Of a stretch of DNA of 64,000 nt, positions 24,392 to 33,131 are shown one piece after another. The stretch covers positions 124,001 through 188,000 of the forward strand of contig NZ_JBHFQG010000004.1 in assembly GCF_041949975.1 (NCBI RefSeq), written 5' to 3'. Both the position numbers and the translations under genes were made by a program. The stretch comes from Alteribacillus sp041949975. GTDB taxonomy: Bacteria; Bacillota; Bacilli; Bacillales; Marinococcaceae. The notes below the pieces were generated by a model, which was given only the letters and a program-made list of their open reading frames with translations, was not told the DNA's origin and did not search any database. The first letter of the stretch is position 1. Each line of letters begins with the position of its first letter.

Positions 24392-24553
24392 ATGCATTAC
24401 ATTAGTGACGGGGTGTTGATGGAAGCTTATGAAAAAGCAGTAGAATTACATTTAGAGGAAGAGTTCATTGAACTGCTTTACTCTGAAATAAAACGCCGGG
24501 GATTGACATCACCATCTTCTGCCCAGAATTATTACATGGAAGTTGGCAGATAA
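24392..24553 (+). CDS. sda: Sporulation checkpoint inhibitor Sda
   Basis: A 53-residue protein too short for usual gene cut-offs. SDGVLMEAYEKAVELHLEEE then FIELLYSEIKRRGL (residues 5-38) matches B. subtilis Sda, an antiparallel helical hairpin that binds KinA-type kinases and blocks phosphate flow to Spo0A when replication is disturbed (established). AAAGGAGAGCACCT precedes the ATG. A 17-bp perfect terminator hairpin follows. I found no perfect DnaA boxes in its promoter, unlike B. subtilis. The C-terminal extension SPSSAQNYYMEVGR is longer than the B. subtilis protein. Confidence 0.88.
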   Translation: MHYISDGVLMEAYEKAVELHLEEEFIELLYSEIKRRGLTSPSSAQNYYMEVGR

Positions 24554-24568
24554 AACAAATTGGACCAG

Positions 24569-24627
24569 TTAAGAAAAATCGAAGGGTTTCTCCGTATAAT
24601 ATGGTGAAAGCCTTCGATTTTTCTTAA
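24569..24627. terminator. Terminator of sda
   Basis: TTAAGAAAAATCGAAGG (24569-24585) pairs perfectly with CCTTCGATTTTTCTTAA (24611-24627), a 17-bp stem with a 25-base loop whose 3' arm contains the T-run. Confidence 0.75.
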
Positions 24628-25017
24628 TGTGTATATTCCGTTTTTTCCGTTGATTTGTAGTGGCCGCTTATAATCTTATCCTCTATTTTATTATGAAGTT
24701 ACTTATATAACCGACCTTTTTCTTCGATTTTCTCCCTTTTCCTTAAACTCTTTCATTCCCTTAGTCATGTTCCCACATTTTAACTTACTTCACCTTAACC
24801 AGACCCACACATAATATTAGAAAGGGCGCTGAGTGCCATGTTATCTGTTCCGTTCTCTGTCTAAAAGAGGGTCATTTTAATGGGATTTCTCTTAATAATG
24901 GAAAGAATTTCCACATACACCTTGGATAGTAACCTGTTTGTTTAAAATTAAGGAACAAATGTCCTCGACCTTCCATTCCGAAACCTTCCATTTTCAATGC
25001 GACCTTCACCAGCGCAT

Positions 25018-25059
25018 AAAAAAAATAACGCCGGGCCGAGGTTCTCCTCAAACCGGCGT
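25018..25059 (-). terminator. Terminator of tRNA-Ala
   Basis: On the minus strand ACGCCGG pairs with CCGGCGT, enclosing GTTTGAGGAGAACCTCGG-type internal pairing, and is followed by TATTTTTTTT. It lies about 150 bases past the tRNA; the trailer holds two short hairpins (GTGCCCAGAGGGTGCAC and GTACCCATAGGGTGCGC). Confidence 0.75.
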
Positions 25060-25205
25060 CATTGATACTATGTAGGCGCACCCTATGGGTACATGTTAAA
25101 GAGTTGTCAAGCTTACTGGGAACACAGCCAGCGCTCATTATTATATGGTGCACCCTCTGGGCACTACCATATTCGCTTTCGACGTAGATGCGTCTCAGTG
25201 TTATA

Positions 25206-25281
25206 TGGTGGAGCATAGCGGGCTCGAACCGCTGACCTCAACACTGCCAGTGTTGCGCTCTCCCAGCTGAGCTAATGCCCC
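25206..25281 (-). tRNA. tRNA-Ala(GGC), CCA encoded
   Basis: On the minus strand the acceptor stem GGGGCAT pairs with ATGCTCC and includes the G3-U70 wobble that identifies alanine tRNAs. The D-arm GCTC/GAGC, anticodon stem CAACA/TGTTG with loop CTGGCAG (anticodon GGC, reading GCC) and T-arm AGCGG/CCGCT are all paired. A discriminator A and CCA are encoded. It is a solitary tRNA gene with its own downstream terminator. Confidence 0.97.
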
Positions 25282-25338
25282 TCGCCATCAAACGATATTT
25301 TTTATTATAAGCGCGTTTAAAATTCCTGTCAATATATA

Positions 25339-25497
25339 TTAAAAGATTATTTCTAAGAGAAACCAGCCGAGCGCACCCGCAGTTCCTGCCAAAAAAGATT
25401 CCAGTACTTTGACCTTCCGCCACTGTTTTTCTTTGGAATAATCCAGCAGCATCCAGCCTGCCAAAACTGCAGCACCAAAAATAACAGCCTCTCCCAT
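25339..25497 (-). CDS. Small predicted membrane protein, unknown (52 residues)
   Basis: Starting at ATG 25497 after CAGGGGGAC, the product MGEAVIFGAAVLAGWMLLDY has one hydrophobic helix, a basic loop (SKEKQWRKVKVLES) and a second hydrophobic helix ending FLLEIIF. This two-helix layout is plausible for a small membrane protein. No family is recognised. It lies between yugN and the tRNA on the same strand. The frame could extend eight codons further to a GTG. Confidence 0.5.
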   Translation of the reverse strand: MGEAVIFGAAVLAGWMLLDYSKEKQWRKVKVLESFLAGTAGALGWFLLEIIF

Positions 25498-25574
25498 CCA
25501 CCTGTCCCCCTGCTCCGCCACAAATAAAGTATGCTATAACATTAGCAAATCATACGGGAAACAGCAATGAAAAT

Positions 25575-25976
25575 TTAAGATAATAATACTTCTTCTAACT
25601 CTTTGTTGAGCCGTTCAGCCATTTCTACAGAAGATCTAGGTACTTCCGCGTCCTGATCGACTGGCTCGGCAAACTGGTTGAAAACAGCATTATAAGGCTC
25701 CGTGTTATTATCTATATCTCCCTGGTACTTATGAGTCAATACAAATGGGCTTCTCAGCTGTACCTTTACCCCTTTTTGCTCTAGCTCTCCTTCGACAGCC
25801 GTGAACGGCACCCGAAAAAATTGATATCCTCCCTCATCAGAAATCTTGTAATCAAAACTGCCATGATCGTAATCCCAATTCCCGCCAATTTCATATCCGA
25901 GCGGTTTTAATTTTTTTTCAAGATCATACAGTACAAATTTATGATTTTCTATCTTAGAAGGTATCTCAATCACCAT
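25575..25976 (-). CDS. yugN: YugN-like protein, function unknown
   Basis: A 133-residue cytoplasmic protein with IPSKIENHKFVLYDLEKKLK at residues 5-24 and GGNWDYDHGSFDYKISDEGG near 31-50, matching the YugN family, whose biochemical role is unknown. The start was moved to ATG 25976, where AAAGGAGCTGGGT gives ideal spacing; the frame extends 20 codons further without a ribosome binding site. The length then equals that of B. subtilis YugN. The pgi-yugN neighbourhood is conserved with B. subtilis. Confidence 0.85.
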   Translation of the reverse strand: MVIEIPSKIENHKFVLYDLEKKLKPLGYEIGGNWDYDHGSFDYKISDEGGYQFFRVPFTAVEGELEQKGVKVQLRSPFVLTHKYQGDIDNNTEPYNAVFNQFAEPVDQDAEVPRSSVEMAERLNKELEEVLLS

Positions 25977-26083
25977 ACCCAGCTCCTTTATCATAAAATG
26001 AATTGTTAATAGGTTTCCACCCCTTATTTTTTTCATGCTTCTTCCTTCGAAAAAAGTAAGCTGCTCCGCATGCCTTTCTTCAT

Positions 26084-26115
26084 AAAAAAACCTCAGCTTC
26101 CGTGCTGAGGTTTTT
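26084..26115. terminator. Terminator of pgi
   Basis: CCTCAGC (26091-26097) pairs with GCTGAGG (26104-26110), with A-run and T-run on both sides, so it can work in both directions. Confidence 0.85.
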
Positions 26116-26119
26116 ACAA

Positions 26120-27478
26120 TTAAGATTGATTTAGCCTATTTTGTAATGCTTCTTTCCTTTCTTCAAAACCAGGTTTTCCAAGAAGCGCGAACATATTTTT
26201 CTTGTATGCTTCTACACCAGGCTGGTCAAACGGATTTACTCCGAGTAAATATCCGCTGATAGCACAAGCCTTTTCGAAGAAATACACGAGATAGCCAAAA
26301 TAATACTCATCTAGTTTAGGAATCTGTAAAACAAGGTTAGGCACATCTCCATCTGTATGAGCAAGAAGTGTCCCTTCAAATGCTTTCTTATTCACAAAAT
26401 CCATGGACTCGCCAGCAAGATAATTTAGGCCGTCAAGATCATCTTCGGTTTCTTCAATAGTAACTTTTTTGTCGGATTCTTCGATTTGAAGAACCGTTTC
26501 AAACAGATGGCGGCGTCCTTCTTGAACATACTGCCCCATGGAATGAAGGTCTGTCGAAAAATCTACAGACGCCGGGAAGAGTCCTTTTCCATCTTTTCCT
26601 TCACTTTCTCCAAATAGCTGCTTCCACCATTCCGAAACATAATGAAGCTGCGGTTCATAATTCACTAATAATTCAATGGCTTTTCCTTTTTGATAAAAAA
26701 TGTGACGAAGCACCGCATATTGATAAGCATGGTTCTTTTTCAGATCCTCTTCACTGAGGTCTTTACGCGCGTCATTTGCACCTGTCATCATATTCAATAT
26801 ATCAAGCCCGGCAGAAGCAATGGGCAGCAGTCCAACGGCAGTTAATACAGAATAACGGCCGCCTACATCATCAGGAACAACAAATGTTTCATAGCCTTGT
26901 TCATCCGCCAATGTTTTTAAAGCGCCTTTTTCTTTGTCAGTTGTAGCATAAATGCGTTTTGCTGCTTCTTCTTTTCCGTATTTCTTTTCTAAATAATTTC
27001 GGAAAATACGAAACGCAATAGCTGGTTCTGTTGTTGTGCCGGATTTGGAAATAACATTAATCGAAATATCTTTTCCTTCTAACATATCCATTATATCCTG
27101 AATGTAGGACTGGCTGATTTGATGGCCGGCAAAATAAATCTCAGGACCGCTGCGCTTTTCATCATTGAGTTGATTTCGGAAAGAATGGCTTAAACTTTCA
27201 ATAGCTGCTTTTGCCCCAAGGTAGGAACCGCCAATTCCGATCACTAATAATACGTCACTGTCTTTTTGAATTTTTTCGGCTGCTTTTTGTATTCGTGAAA
27301 ACTCATCTTTATCATAGTTTTCCGGAAGGTCTACCCATCCAAGAAAATCGTTGCCGGCACCAGTTTTTTCGTGTAAGGCATGATGAGCGTTCTTCACAGC
27401 ACCATTTAAGTATTCCATTTCTTCTTCGTTCACAAAAGATAATACATTACTGTAATCTAAGGTGATTCCTTTTGCCAT
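26120..27478 (-). CDS. pgi: Glucose-6-phosphate isomerase
   Basis: Glycolytic/gluconeogenic enzyme of 452 residues interconverting glucose-6-phosphate and fructose-6-phosphate. The SIS-fold signature VISKSGTTTEPAIAFRIFR lies near residues 140-158, and GVEAYKKNMFALLGKPG near the C-terminus carries the catalytic lysine region. The start at ATG 27478 follows TTGGAGGAG; a 22-codon longer frame has no such signal. In B. subtilis pgi (yugL) is also beside yuzA and yugN. Confidence 0.96.
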   Translation of the reverse strand: MAKGITLDYSNVLSFVNEEEMEYLNGAVKNAHHALHEKTGAGNDFLGWVDLPENYDKDEFSRIQKAAEKIQKDSDVLLVIGIGGSYLGAKAAIESLSHSFRNQLNDEKRSGPEIYFAGHQISQSYIQDIMDMLEGKDISINVISKSGTTTEPAIAFRIFRNYLEKKYGKEEAAKRIYATTDKEKGALKTLADEQGYETFVVPDDVGGRYSVLTAVGLLPIASAGLDILNMMTGANDARKDLSEEDLKKNHAYQYAVLRHIFYQKGKAIELLVNYEPQLHYVSEWWKQLFGESEGKDGKGLFPASVDFSTDLHSMGQYVQEGRRHLFETVLQIEESDKKVTIEETEDDLDGLNYLAGESMDFVNKKAFEGTLLAHTDGDVPNLVLQIPKLDEYYFGYLVYFFEKACAISGYLLGVNPFDQPGVEAYKKNMFALLGKPGFEERKEALQNRLNQS

Positions 27479-27672
27479 AAAAATCTCCTCCAATAATAAA
27501 CGTATATTTTCAATGTAAAGAAGCCTGTTCATCAAATCAAGCACTTTTCTATTTGTAAACGTCTACATGAGATAAATTTTAAATTTGTGCATAATCTAAC
27601 ATAATTTATTTCATCCTAAGCTTACGAGCGAGAATAATTGCTTATGAGGAAAGGTGAAGGGGGGTGAAAGGT

Positions 27673-27900
27673 ATGAGCGGATTGCAGCGTACTGCTCTTG
27701 TACTGGCTATTATTGGTGCTATAAACTGGGGGTTAATTGGCTTTTTCGGTTTTGATTTAATTGCCTCTATTTTTGGAAGCCAGGCGGCCGCTTTATCTCG
27801 TGTTATTTACGCGATCGTGGGAATTGCTGGACTCTATTGTATCTCTCTCCTATTTAAACCTGATGAGGAATTAGAAAAAAGCCCCGAACCGCAGCGTTAA
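27673..27900 (+). CDS. yuzA: DUF378 family small membrane protein (YuzA)
   Basis: A 75-residue membrane protein starting MSGLQRTALVLAIIGAINWG then LIGFFGFDLIASIFG, the DUF378 signature, with a second hydrophobic helix (VIYAIVGIAGLYCISLLF). Function unknown. ATG 27673 follows GGGGGGTG with good spacing; a GTG three codons earlier (27664) is an alternative. A terminator hairpin follows at 27906. Confidence 0.88.
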   Translation: MSGLQRTALVLAIIGAINWGLIGFFGFDLIASIFGSQAAALSRVIYAIVGIAGLYCISLLFKPDEELEKSPEPQR

Positions 27901-27905
27901 AAAAA

Positions 27906-27950
27906 GCAAGCGATCAAACAGCATTTCGAAAGCTGCTTTTGGTCGCTTGC
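27906..27950. terminator. Terminator between yuzA and yugI
   Basis: GCAAGCGA (27906-27913) pairs with TCGCTTGC (27943-27950), with an inner stem CAGC/GCTG and TTTTGG. The T-run after the stem is weak, so efficiency is uncertain. Confidence 0.5.
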
Positions 27951-27997
27951 TATCAAAAGAAGGGAATATTTTCAAATACCCTTCTCATCCAATAATT

Positions 27998-28411
27998 TTA
28001 TTTTCTCATTCTTTTATTTAAGTCAGCTTGTATTTCGTTTGACTGTTTAAGCCAATCTTTGAGTTTATCCTCAAGCGTATTAAATCCTTGGTTTTTTTGG
28101 TTGTTGTTTCGGCTGCCGCCTTTAGGAGCGCTCCGCTGACTGCGTGTTTCTTTTCCTTCGGGGACAGGTTGAGTATCACGAATAGATAAAGAAATTTTCC
28201 CGGAATCCTCATCAATGGATTTAATCTTAACCTTTACTTGATCACCAACAGATAATGCTTCATGAATATCTTTTACATACCCATGGGCTACCTCTGATAT
28301 ATGAACAAGTCCTTGTTTGTTATCGTCAATTGCTACAAACGCTCCAAAGGGTTTAATACCTGTAACTTTACCTTCTACAATACTTCCAACTTCATACTGC
28401 TTAACCGACAT
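27998..28411 (-). CDS. yugI: S1-domain RNA-binding protein (YugI, general stress protein 13)
   Basis: A 137-residue protein with one S1 domain in residues 5-75: VGSIVEGKVTGIKPFGAFVA, GLVHISEVAHGYV and KIKSIDEDSGKISLSI. The second half is basic and low-complexity (SQRSAPKGGSRNNNQKNQGF), as in YugI/GSP13-type proteins that associate with ribosomes or RNA. AGGAGATG precedes ATG 28411. It sits between yuzA and the alaR-alaT region as in the B. subtilis yug cluster. Confidence 0.92.
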   Translation of the reverse strand: MSVKQYEVGSIVEGKVTGIKPFGAFVAIDDNKQGLVHISEVAHGYVKDIHEALSVGDQVKVKIKSIDEDSGKISLSIRDTQPVPEGKETRSQRSAPKGGSRNNNQKNQGFNTLEDKLKDWLKQSNEIQADLNKRMRK

Positions 28412-28582
28412 GCAAACATCTCCTAACTATTTATTAGCCCACAAATTATAACATGAAATACGAAAAACAGCAATTTTAGTACATACAAAAAGAAGAGAAT
28501 CCCTCCTCAAAAACTTGACAATGTAGGGACTTATCCGATATTCTGTTTAAATGTCTAATTATCTTTTAGAGAGGAGAAACCT

Positions 28583-29929
28583 ATGAGTAACACAGGAGAC
28601 CAATGGAAGTCTAAAATAGGTTTTATATTGGCAGCGGCAGGCTCGGCAATCGGCCTTGGTGCTGTTTGGAAACTTCCATATGTAGCAGGAACAAGCGGGG
28701 GCGGCGCTTTTTTTCTTATATTTTTGGCTTTTACCTTAATATTAGGAACTTCCTTATTACTCTCGGAATTCGTAATTGGAAGAAAAACACAAAAACCACC
28801 AATTCAGGCATATAAAGAACTGGCACCTGGCACGCCATGGTACTGGGTTGGAATTCTTGGCATTATCTCTTCTTGTTTAATTTTATCCTTCTATGCTGTA
28901 GTAGGCGGATGGATTCTTACTTATTTTGTCCGCAGTTTATCCGGCGGCTTAACCAACCCTTCTACTGGGGACTACGGAATGCTTTTTGAGAGTATTATTT
29001 CGAATCATTGGGAAGTCGGCATTGCCCACCTTGCTTTTATAATTATGACTATTCTTGTTGTGCAAGGCGGCATTCAAAAAGGGATTGAACGGGCCAGCGG
29101 TATTATGATGCCTGCCCTTTTTATCATTTTTATTGTTTTAGTATTACGATCCCTAACTCTTGAAGGGGCAATGGAAGGTGTCAGATTTTTCTTGCAGCCG
29201 GATTTCAGCAAAGTCGGCGGGGACACCATTCTATTTGCGCTTGGTCAAGCTTTCTTTTCTCTTAGCCTTGGGGTTTCGGTAATGGTAACGTACAGCTCTT
29301 ATCTTGACAAAAAAGAAAACCTTGTCCGATCAGCTTCTTCCATTGTCGGATTAAGTATTTTAATTGCCTTCTTATCTGGTTTAGCTATCTTCCCAGGGGT
29401 TTTTGCTTTTGGGTTAGAACCTAATGAAGGTCCTAGTTTAATCTTTACCGTTTTACCTGCTGTATTTAGTGAAATGGCATTTGGCGGAGTTTTCTTATCA
29501 TTATTTTTACTGTTACTATTATTTGCAACACTGACTTCTGCTTTTTCTTTACTTGAGATCGTTGTATCTTCTGTAGCAAAAAATCATCCTGGTCGCAGAA
29601 AAGCAGCGGCATGGATTGGCGGCCTTGGCATTTTCGTACTTGGCATTCCGTCTAACCTATCTTATGGCGTGCTTGCCGAGTGGTTTGTTTTTGGAAATAC
29701 ATTTTTCGACAATATTGATTTTCTAGTTAGTAATATACTATTACCATTGGGTGCCCTTCTTATTGCCCTTTTTGTTCCATTAAAAATGAGTCATCAAGAC
29801 CTGAAGGAGGAGCTGCTTCGCGGCTCCGGCCTGGGAGAAGAATTTTTCCGAAGCTGGATGGTCATAATTCGTTTTATCACACCTGTAGCTATATTATTTG
29901 CGTTTTTAGATGTCTTAGGTGTATGGTAA
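28583..29929 (+). CDS. Sodium-dependent transporter of the NSS/SNF family
   Basis: Integral membrane symporter of 448 residues with about eleven hydrophobic segments. The NSS signature GSAIGLGAVWKLPYVAGTSG near residues 18-37 contains the unwound TM1 substrate and sodium site. Members import amino acids with sodium; the substrate is not deducible here. GAGAGGAGAAACCT precedes the ATG. The gene sits alone between yugI and alaT, interrupting the B. subtilis-like order. Sodium coupling would suit an alkaline or saline habitat. Confidence 0.92.
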   Translation: MSNTGDQWKSKIGFILAAAGSAIGLGAVWKLPYVAGTSGGGAFFLIFLAFTLILGTSLLLSEFVIGRKTQKPPIQAYKELAPGTPWYWVGILGIISSCLILSFYAVVGGWILTYFVRSLSGGLTNPSTGDYGMLFESIISNHWEVGIAHLAFIIMTILVVQGGIQKGIERASGIMMPALFIIFIVLVLRSLTLEGAMEGVRFFLQPDFSKVGGDTILFALGQAFFSLSLGVSVMVTYSSYLDKKENLVRSASSIVGLSILIAFLSGLAIFPGVFAFGLEPNEGPSLIFTVLPAVFSEMAFGGVFLSLFLLLLLFATLTSAFSLLEIVVSSVAKNHPGRRKAAAWIGGLGIFVLGIPSNLSYGVLAEWFVFGNTFFDNIDFLVSNILLPLGALLIALFVPLKMSHQDLKEELLRGSGLGEEFFRSWMVIIRFITPVAILFAFLDVLGVW

Positions 29930-29961
29930 AAATTTCAAATTCAGGGATTAAAAAGTAAAAA

Positions 29962-30027
29962 AGAGGGAAAATAATAATGTATTCCCCCTCTTTAGAGACA
30001 AAGCAGCTATCGCTTTGTCTTTTTTTA
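29962..30027 (+). terminator. Terminator region after the NSS transporter
   Basis: Two hairpins in series: AGAGGG ... CCCTCT around 29962-29991, then GACAAAGC (29997-30004) with GCTTTGTC (30012-30019) followed by TTTTTTT. The second is the classical terminator. Confidence 0.8.
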
Positions 30028-30041
30028 TTAGAAGATTAAAA

Positions 30042-30065
30042 ACCTGCACCTTATTAGGCGCAGGT
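30042..30065 (-). terminator. Terminator of alaT
   Basis: On the minus strand ACCTGC pairs with GCAGGT around CCTAATAAGG, followed by TTTTTAATC, 12 bases after the alaT stop. Confidence 0.8.
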
Positions 30066-30076
30066 GATACATAATG

Positions 30077-31258
30077 TTAACCGTGTTTTTTCAAGAAACG
30101 TCCTATCCGTTCTATCGCTGTTTGTAACGAATCCATGGAGGTAGCATAAGAGCAGCGTATATGGCCTTCTCCTCCTTCACCAAAAACATCTCCAGGAACT
30201 ACTGCTACTTGCTCTTCTTTTAGCAGCGCTTCTGCGAACGCTTCAGAACTCAGTCCAGTTTGTTCAATAGACGGAAAGGCATAAAAGGCACCACCCGGAA
30301 GGTGACATGACAGGCCAATTTCCGTAAAAGATTTTACGATAAAATTACGGCGCTGCCTATAGCTGGTTACCATTCGCTCCACCTCTTCTCTGCCGTTCCG
30401 CAGAGCTTCCAAAGCCCCATATTGAGCAAGAGATGAAGCACACATCATCGTATATTGATGAATCTTAAGCATTGCTGCAGAAATATCTGTCGGGGCGCAT
30501 ACAAAACCAAGACGCCAGCCGGTCATCGCAAAGGCTTTTGAAAAGCCTGATATAAGAATAGTACGTTCTTGCATAGCAGGCAGTCTCGCAAAACTGTAAT
30601 GCTGATTATCATAGCTGAGCTCTGCATAAATTTCATCTGATAGAACGAGCAGATTATGCTTTTCAATAACCTCCGCAATTGGTAGGAGTTCTTCTCTTGT
30701 CATCACTGCTCCCGTCGGATTATTCGGAAAACACAACATAACTGCTTTTGTATTTGGTCTAATAGCTGCTTCTAGTTCCTCTTTTGTTATTTTAAACTCA
30801 TTTTCTTTTTTGGTTCCGATAGAGACCGGGACACCGCCAGCCAAAGAAACAATCGGCGCATATGCTACAAAACCAGGTTCTATAATAATGACTTCTTCAC
30901 CTGGGTTTACCGTTGCCCGCATAGCAATATCTATAGCCTCACTTGCTCCAACCGTTACAATGATTTCAGATTCTGGATCGTAGGGGGTGGAAAACTGCTG
31001 TTCCAAATAAGCAGCAATTTCTTCTCTTAGTTCTATTATCCCGGGGTTTGCTGTATAAGCAGTGAACCCTCTTTCCATAGACGCAATGCTGGCTTCTCTT
31101 ACATTCCATGGCGTTACAAAATCAGGTTCTCCTACACCTAGGGAGATAACATTCTCCATGGTAGAAGCCATATCAAAAAATCGGCGAATCCCTGAAGGGC
31201 GAATGTTTTGAACGGCATGAGAAAGCCTTCCTGTTTGTTTCATTGAAGAAATTGTCAT
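30077..31258 (-). CDS. alaT: Alanine aminotransferase (AlaT/YugH)
   Basis: Fold-type I aminotransferase of 393 residues. VISLGVGEPDFVTPWNVREA near residues 38-57, CFPNNPTGAVMTREEL near 172-187 and the PLP lysine motif ISGFSKAFAMTGWRLGF near 233-249 are clear. In B. subtilis AlaT makes alanine from pyruvate and glutamate. The ATG overlaps the alaR stop in ATGA, so regulator and enzyme are co-translated, consistent with AlaR activating alaT. Confidence 0.92.
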   Translation of the reverse strand: MTISSMKQTGRLSHAVQNIRPSGIRRFFDMASTMENVISLGVGEPDFVTPWNVREASIASMERGFTAYTANPGIIELREEIAAYLEQQFSTPYDPESEIIVTVGASEAIDIAMRATVNPGEEVIIIEPGFVAYAPIVSLAGGVPVSIGTKKENEFKITKEELEAAIRPNTKAVMLCFPNNPTGAVMTREELLPIAEVIEKHNLLVLSDEIYAELSYDNQHYSFARLPAMQERTILISGFSKAFAMTGWRLGFVCAPTDISAAMLKIHQYTMMCASSLAQYGALEALRNGREEVERMVTSYRQRRNFIVKSFTEIGLSCHLPGGAFYAFPSIEQTGLSSEAFAEALLKEEQVAVVPGDVFGEGGEGHIRCSYATSMDSLQTAIERIGRFLKKHG

Positions 31259-31749
31259 GGTGACACCACAATCCTTTTATCATCGTCGTCCTCATCACCA
31301 AACACAACCCCATCATGTTTGTAAGTTTTCAATCTGAAATGAGTGGTTGTTGAAATAACTGAATCTAATGCTGAAAGTTTTTCCGATACAAAGCTTGCAA
31401 TTTCTGACATCGTATTGCCGTCAACAACGACAGACAAATCATAAGCACCCGATACTAAATAAAGAGCTTTCACTTCCGGAAAGCGGTAAATTCGTTCTGC
31501 TACTTCATCAAAGCCAACGCCTCGCTGCGGAGTCACTTTTACATCAATCATAGCTGTGACCCCTTCTCGATCATTCACCTTACTCCAATCAACGACTGCA
31601 GCGTAGCTTAATATTACTTTTTCTTTTTCTAATTTATGGATAATCGCCTGAACGTCTTCTTCTGATTTGTCTACCATTTTGGCAATGGCAGGAACATCCA
31701 TGCGTCCATTTTCTTCTAATAATCGTAAAATTTCCAGCTTATCTTCCAC
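31255..31749 (-). CDS. alaR: Lrp/AsnC-family transcriptional regulator (AlaR/YugG)
   Basis: A 164-residue regulator. The N-terminal helix-turn-helix covers residues 5-50 (LEILRLLEENGRMDVPAIAK) and the RAM ligand-binding domain covers about 65-145 (VTAMIDVKVTPQRGVGF, YLVSGAYDLSVVVDG). In B. subtilis AlaR controls alanine synthesis. The start is GTG at 31749 after AAAGGAG. The acidic C-terminus (DGVVFGDEDDDDKR) is typical of halophilic or alkaliphilic relatives. It forms an operon with alaT. Confidence 0.92.
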   Translation of the reverse strand: MEDKLEILRLLEENGRMDVPAIAKMVDKSEEDVQAIIHKLEKEKVILSYAAVVDWSKVNDREGVTAMIDVKVTPQRGVGFDEVAERIYRFPEVKALYLVSGAYDLSVVVDGNTMSEIASFVSEKLSALDSVISTTTHFRLKTYKHDGVVFGDEDDDDKRIVVSP

Positions 31750-31933
31750 CTTGATGACTCCTTTCCATTGAAAAACCGTGCGCTAATTTTCATTAAAGCA
31801 TAAAAGTAATTCTTATATATTTAACGTCTATCTTATCATATTCCACTATACTCGAGGAGTTGTATTTTCAGATTTAAGAAATTAAATAAAGGGAAAAGTA
31901 AAATGACATAAAAACATTAGGAGGGGAAATAAT

Positions 31934-32554
31934 TTGGCAGAAGATCTTCCTCATATTGAAGAAAAAGCGAGTGCAGCGTTACTCATTATTGATATGATAA
32001 ATGATATGGAATTTAAAGATAGTGAAAGACTTTTTCCGCAAGCTCTCCAGGCAGCTGAAAATATAGCAAGTTTGAAAAAAAGAGCAAAACAGCATGACAT
32101 TCCAGTTATTTATGTTAATGACAACTACGGCCGTTGGCAAAGTGATTTCAAAGAGCTTGTAGACCATTGCAAGCAAGATACCGTAAAAGGAAAACCTATT
32201 ACAGAGCTGATTGAACCAGCCAATGACGATTATTTTGTATTAAAGCCTCAGTTTTCGGCTTTCTTTGCTACACCGCTTGACCTGCTGCTTGAATATTTAG
32301 AAGCAAAAACGCTAATAATTACCGGGGTAGCAGGAAATATGTGCATTCAATTCACTGCAAACGATGCTTATATGAGACATTATAAACTCTTTATTCCTTC
32401 GGATTGCACAGCTTCCAACGAAAAAGAAGATAATGAACAAGCGCTGGAATTAATGAGCAAGGTATTAAAAGCAAATGTTTCTTCTTCTTCTACTTATGAC
32501 TTCCCAAAAATCTTAAAAAAAGCACGAGAATATTATACACAAGAAAGGAGCTGA
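31934..32554 (+). CDS. Isochorismatase-family cysteine hydrolase
   Basis: A 206-residue hydrolase. The catalytic triad of the superfamily is visible as Asp in LLIIDMINDMEF near residue 19, Lys in FVLKPQFSAF near residue 102 and Cys in GVAGNMCIQFTAND near residue 138. Members act as nicotinamidases, isochorismatases or amidases; the substrate is not clear here, and no Zn motif of PncA is obvious. The start is TTG at 31934 behind AGGAGGGG. It converges with luxS, 30 bases away. Confidence 0.88.
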   Translation: MAEDLPHIEEKASAALLIIDMINDMEFKDSERLFPQALQAAENIASLKKRAKQHDIPVIYVNDNYGRWQSDFKELVDHCKQDTVKGKPITELIEPANDDYFVLKPQFSAFFATPLDLLLEYLEAKTLIITGVAGNMCIQFTANDAYMRHYKLFIPSDCTASNEKEDNEQALELMSKVLKANVSSSSTYDFPKILKKAREYYTQERS

Positions 32555-32584
32555 CAATTTCAGCCCCTGTTTTCTATGCGCATT

Positions 32585-33055
32585 TTAAAAGACTTCTTTT
32601 AAAGCATCTTTATCTTGTTCTAACCAATACTTCATCCATTTTTTTGCACCTTCAAGGTTATGAAGCTTCGCTTGCCCGCACTGCTCTTCATTTGCAGCAG
32701 GCACTTCTTCTAAGTCCAATGAATAATTCATTGTTTTTTCCAGGACATCAATTAATTCTTCAATTTTAGGCTCACCGTTCATGATTAAATAAAATCCGGT
32801 CTGGCAGCCCATAGGTGACAGGTCTATAACCTCAAAATGATTGTATTCTTCGGCAAAACGGCGGATGTTTAATGCTAATAAATGCTCAAGCGTATGAATG
32901 ACCGGCGGCTGAAGGTTTTGTTTATTTGGCTGGCAAAAACGGATATCAAATTTGTTCACCACACCATCTGATCCAACTCGCTGGACGCCTGCATGCCGGA
33001 CATAAGGTGCTTTTACAATAGTATGGTCTAACTCAAAGCTTTCTACACGAGCCAT
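32585..33055 (-). CDS. luxS: S-ribosylhomocysteine lyase LuxS
   Basis: A 156-residue metalloenzyme that splits S-ribosylhomocysteine into homocysteine and DPD, the precursor of autoinducer-2. The HTLEHLLA motif near residues 54-61 gives two metal ligands, CGQAK near 126 the third, and PMGCQTGFYL near 82-91 the catalytic cysteine. AGGAGTG precedes the ATG. It belongs to the activated-methyl cycle with metK. The gene is flanked by unrelated genes and is probably monocistronic. Confidence 0.97.
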   Translation of the reverse strand: MARVESFELDHTIVKAPYVRHAGVQRVGSDGVVNKFDIRFCQPNKQNLQPPVIHTLEHLLALNIRRFAEEYNHFEVIDLSPMGCQTGFYLIMNGEPKIEELIDVLEKTMNYSLDLEEVPAANEEQCGQAKLHNLEGAKKWMKYWLEQDKDALKEVF

Positions 33056-33131
33056 TTTAACACTCCTTTTTTATTCCTCTTATTATGATCATACAACGCA
33101 GAGGCTTTCTTTGGCAATGAAGACGATAATG

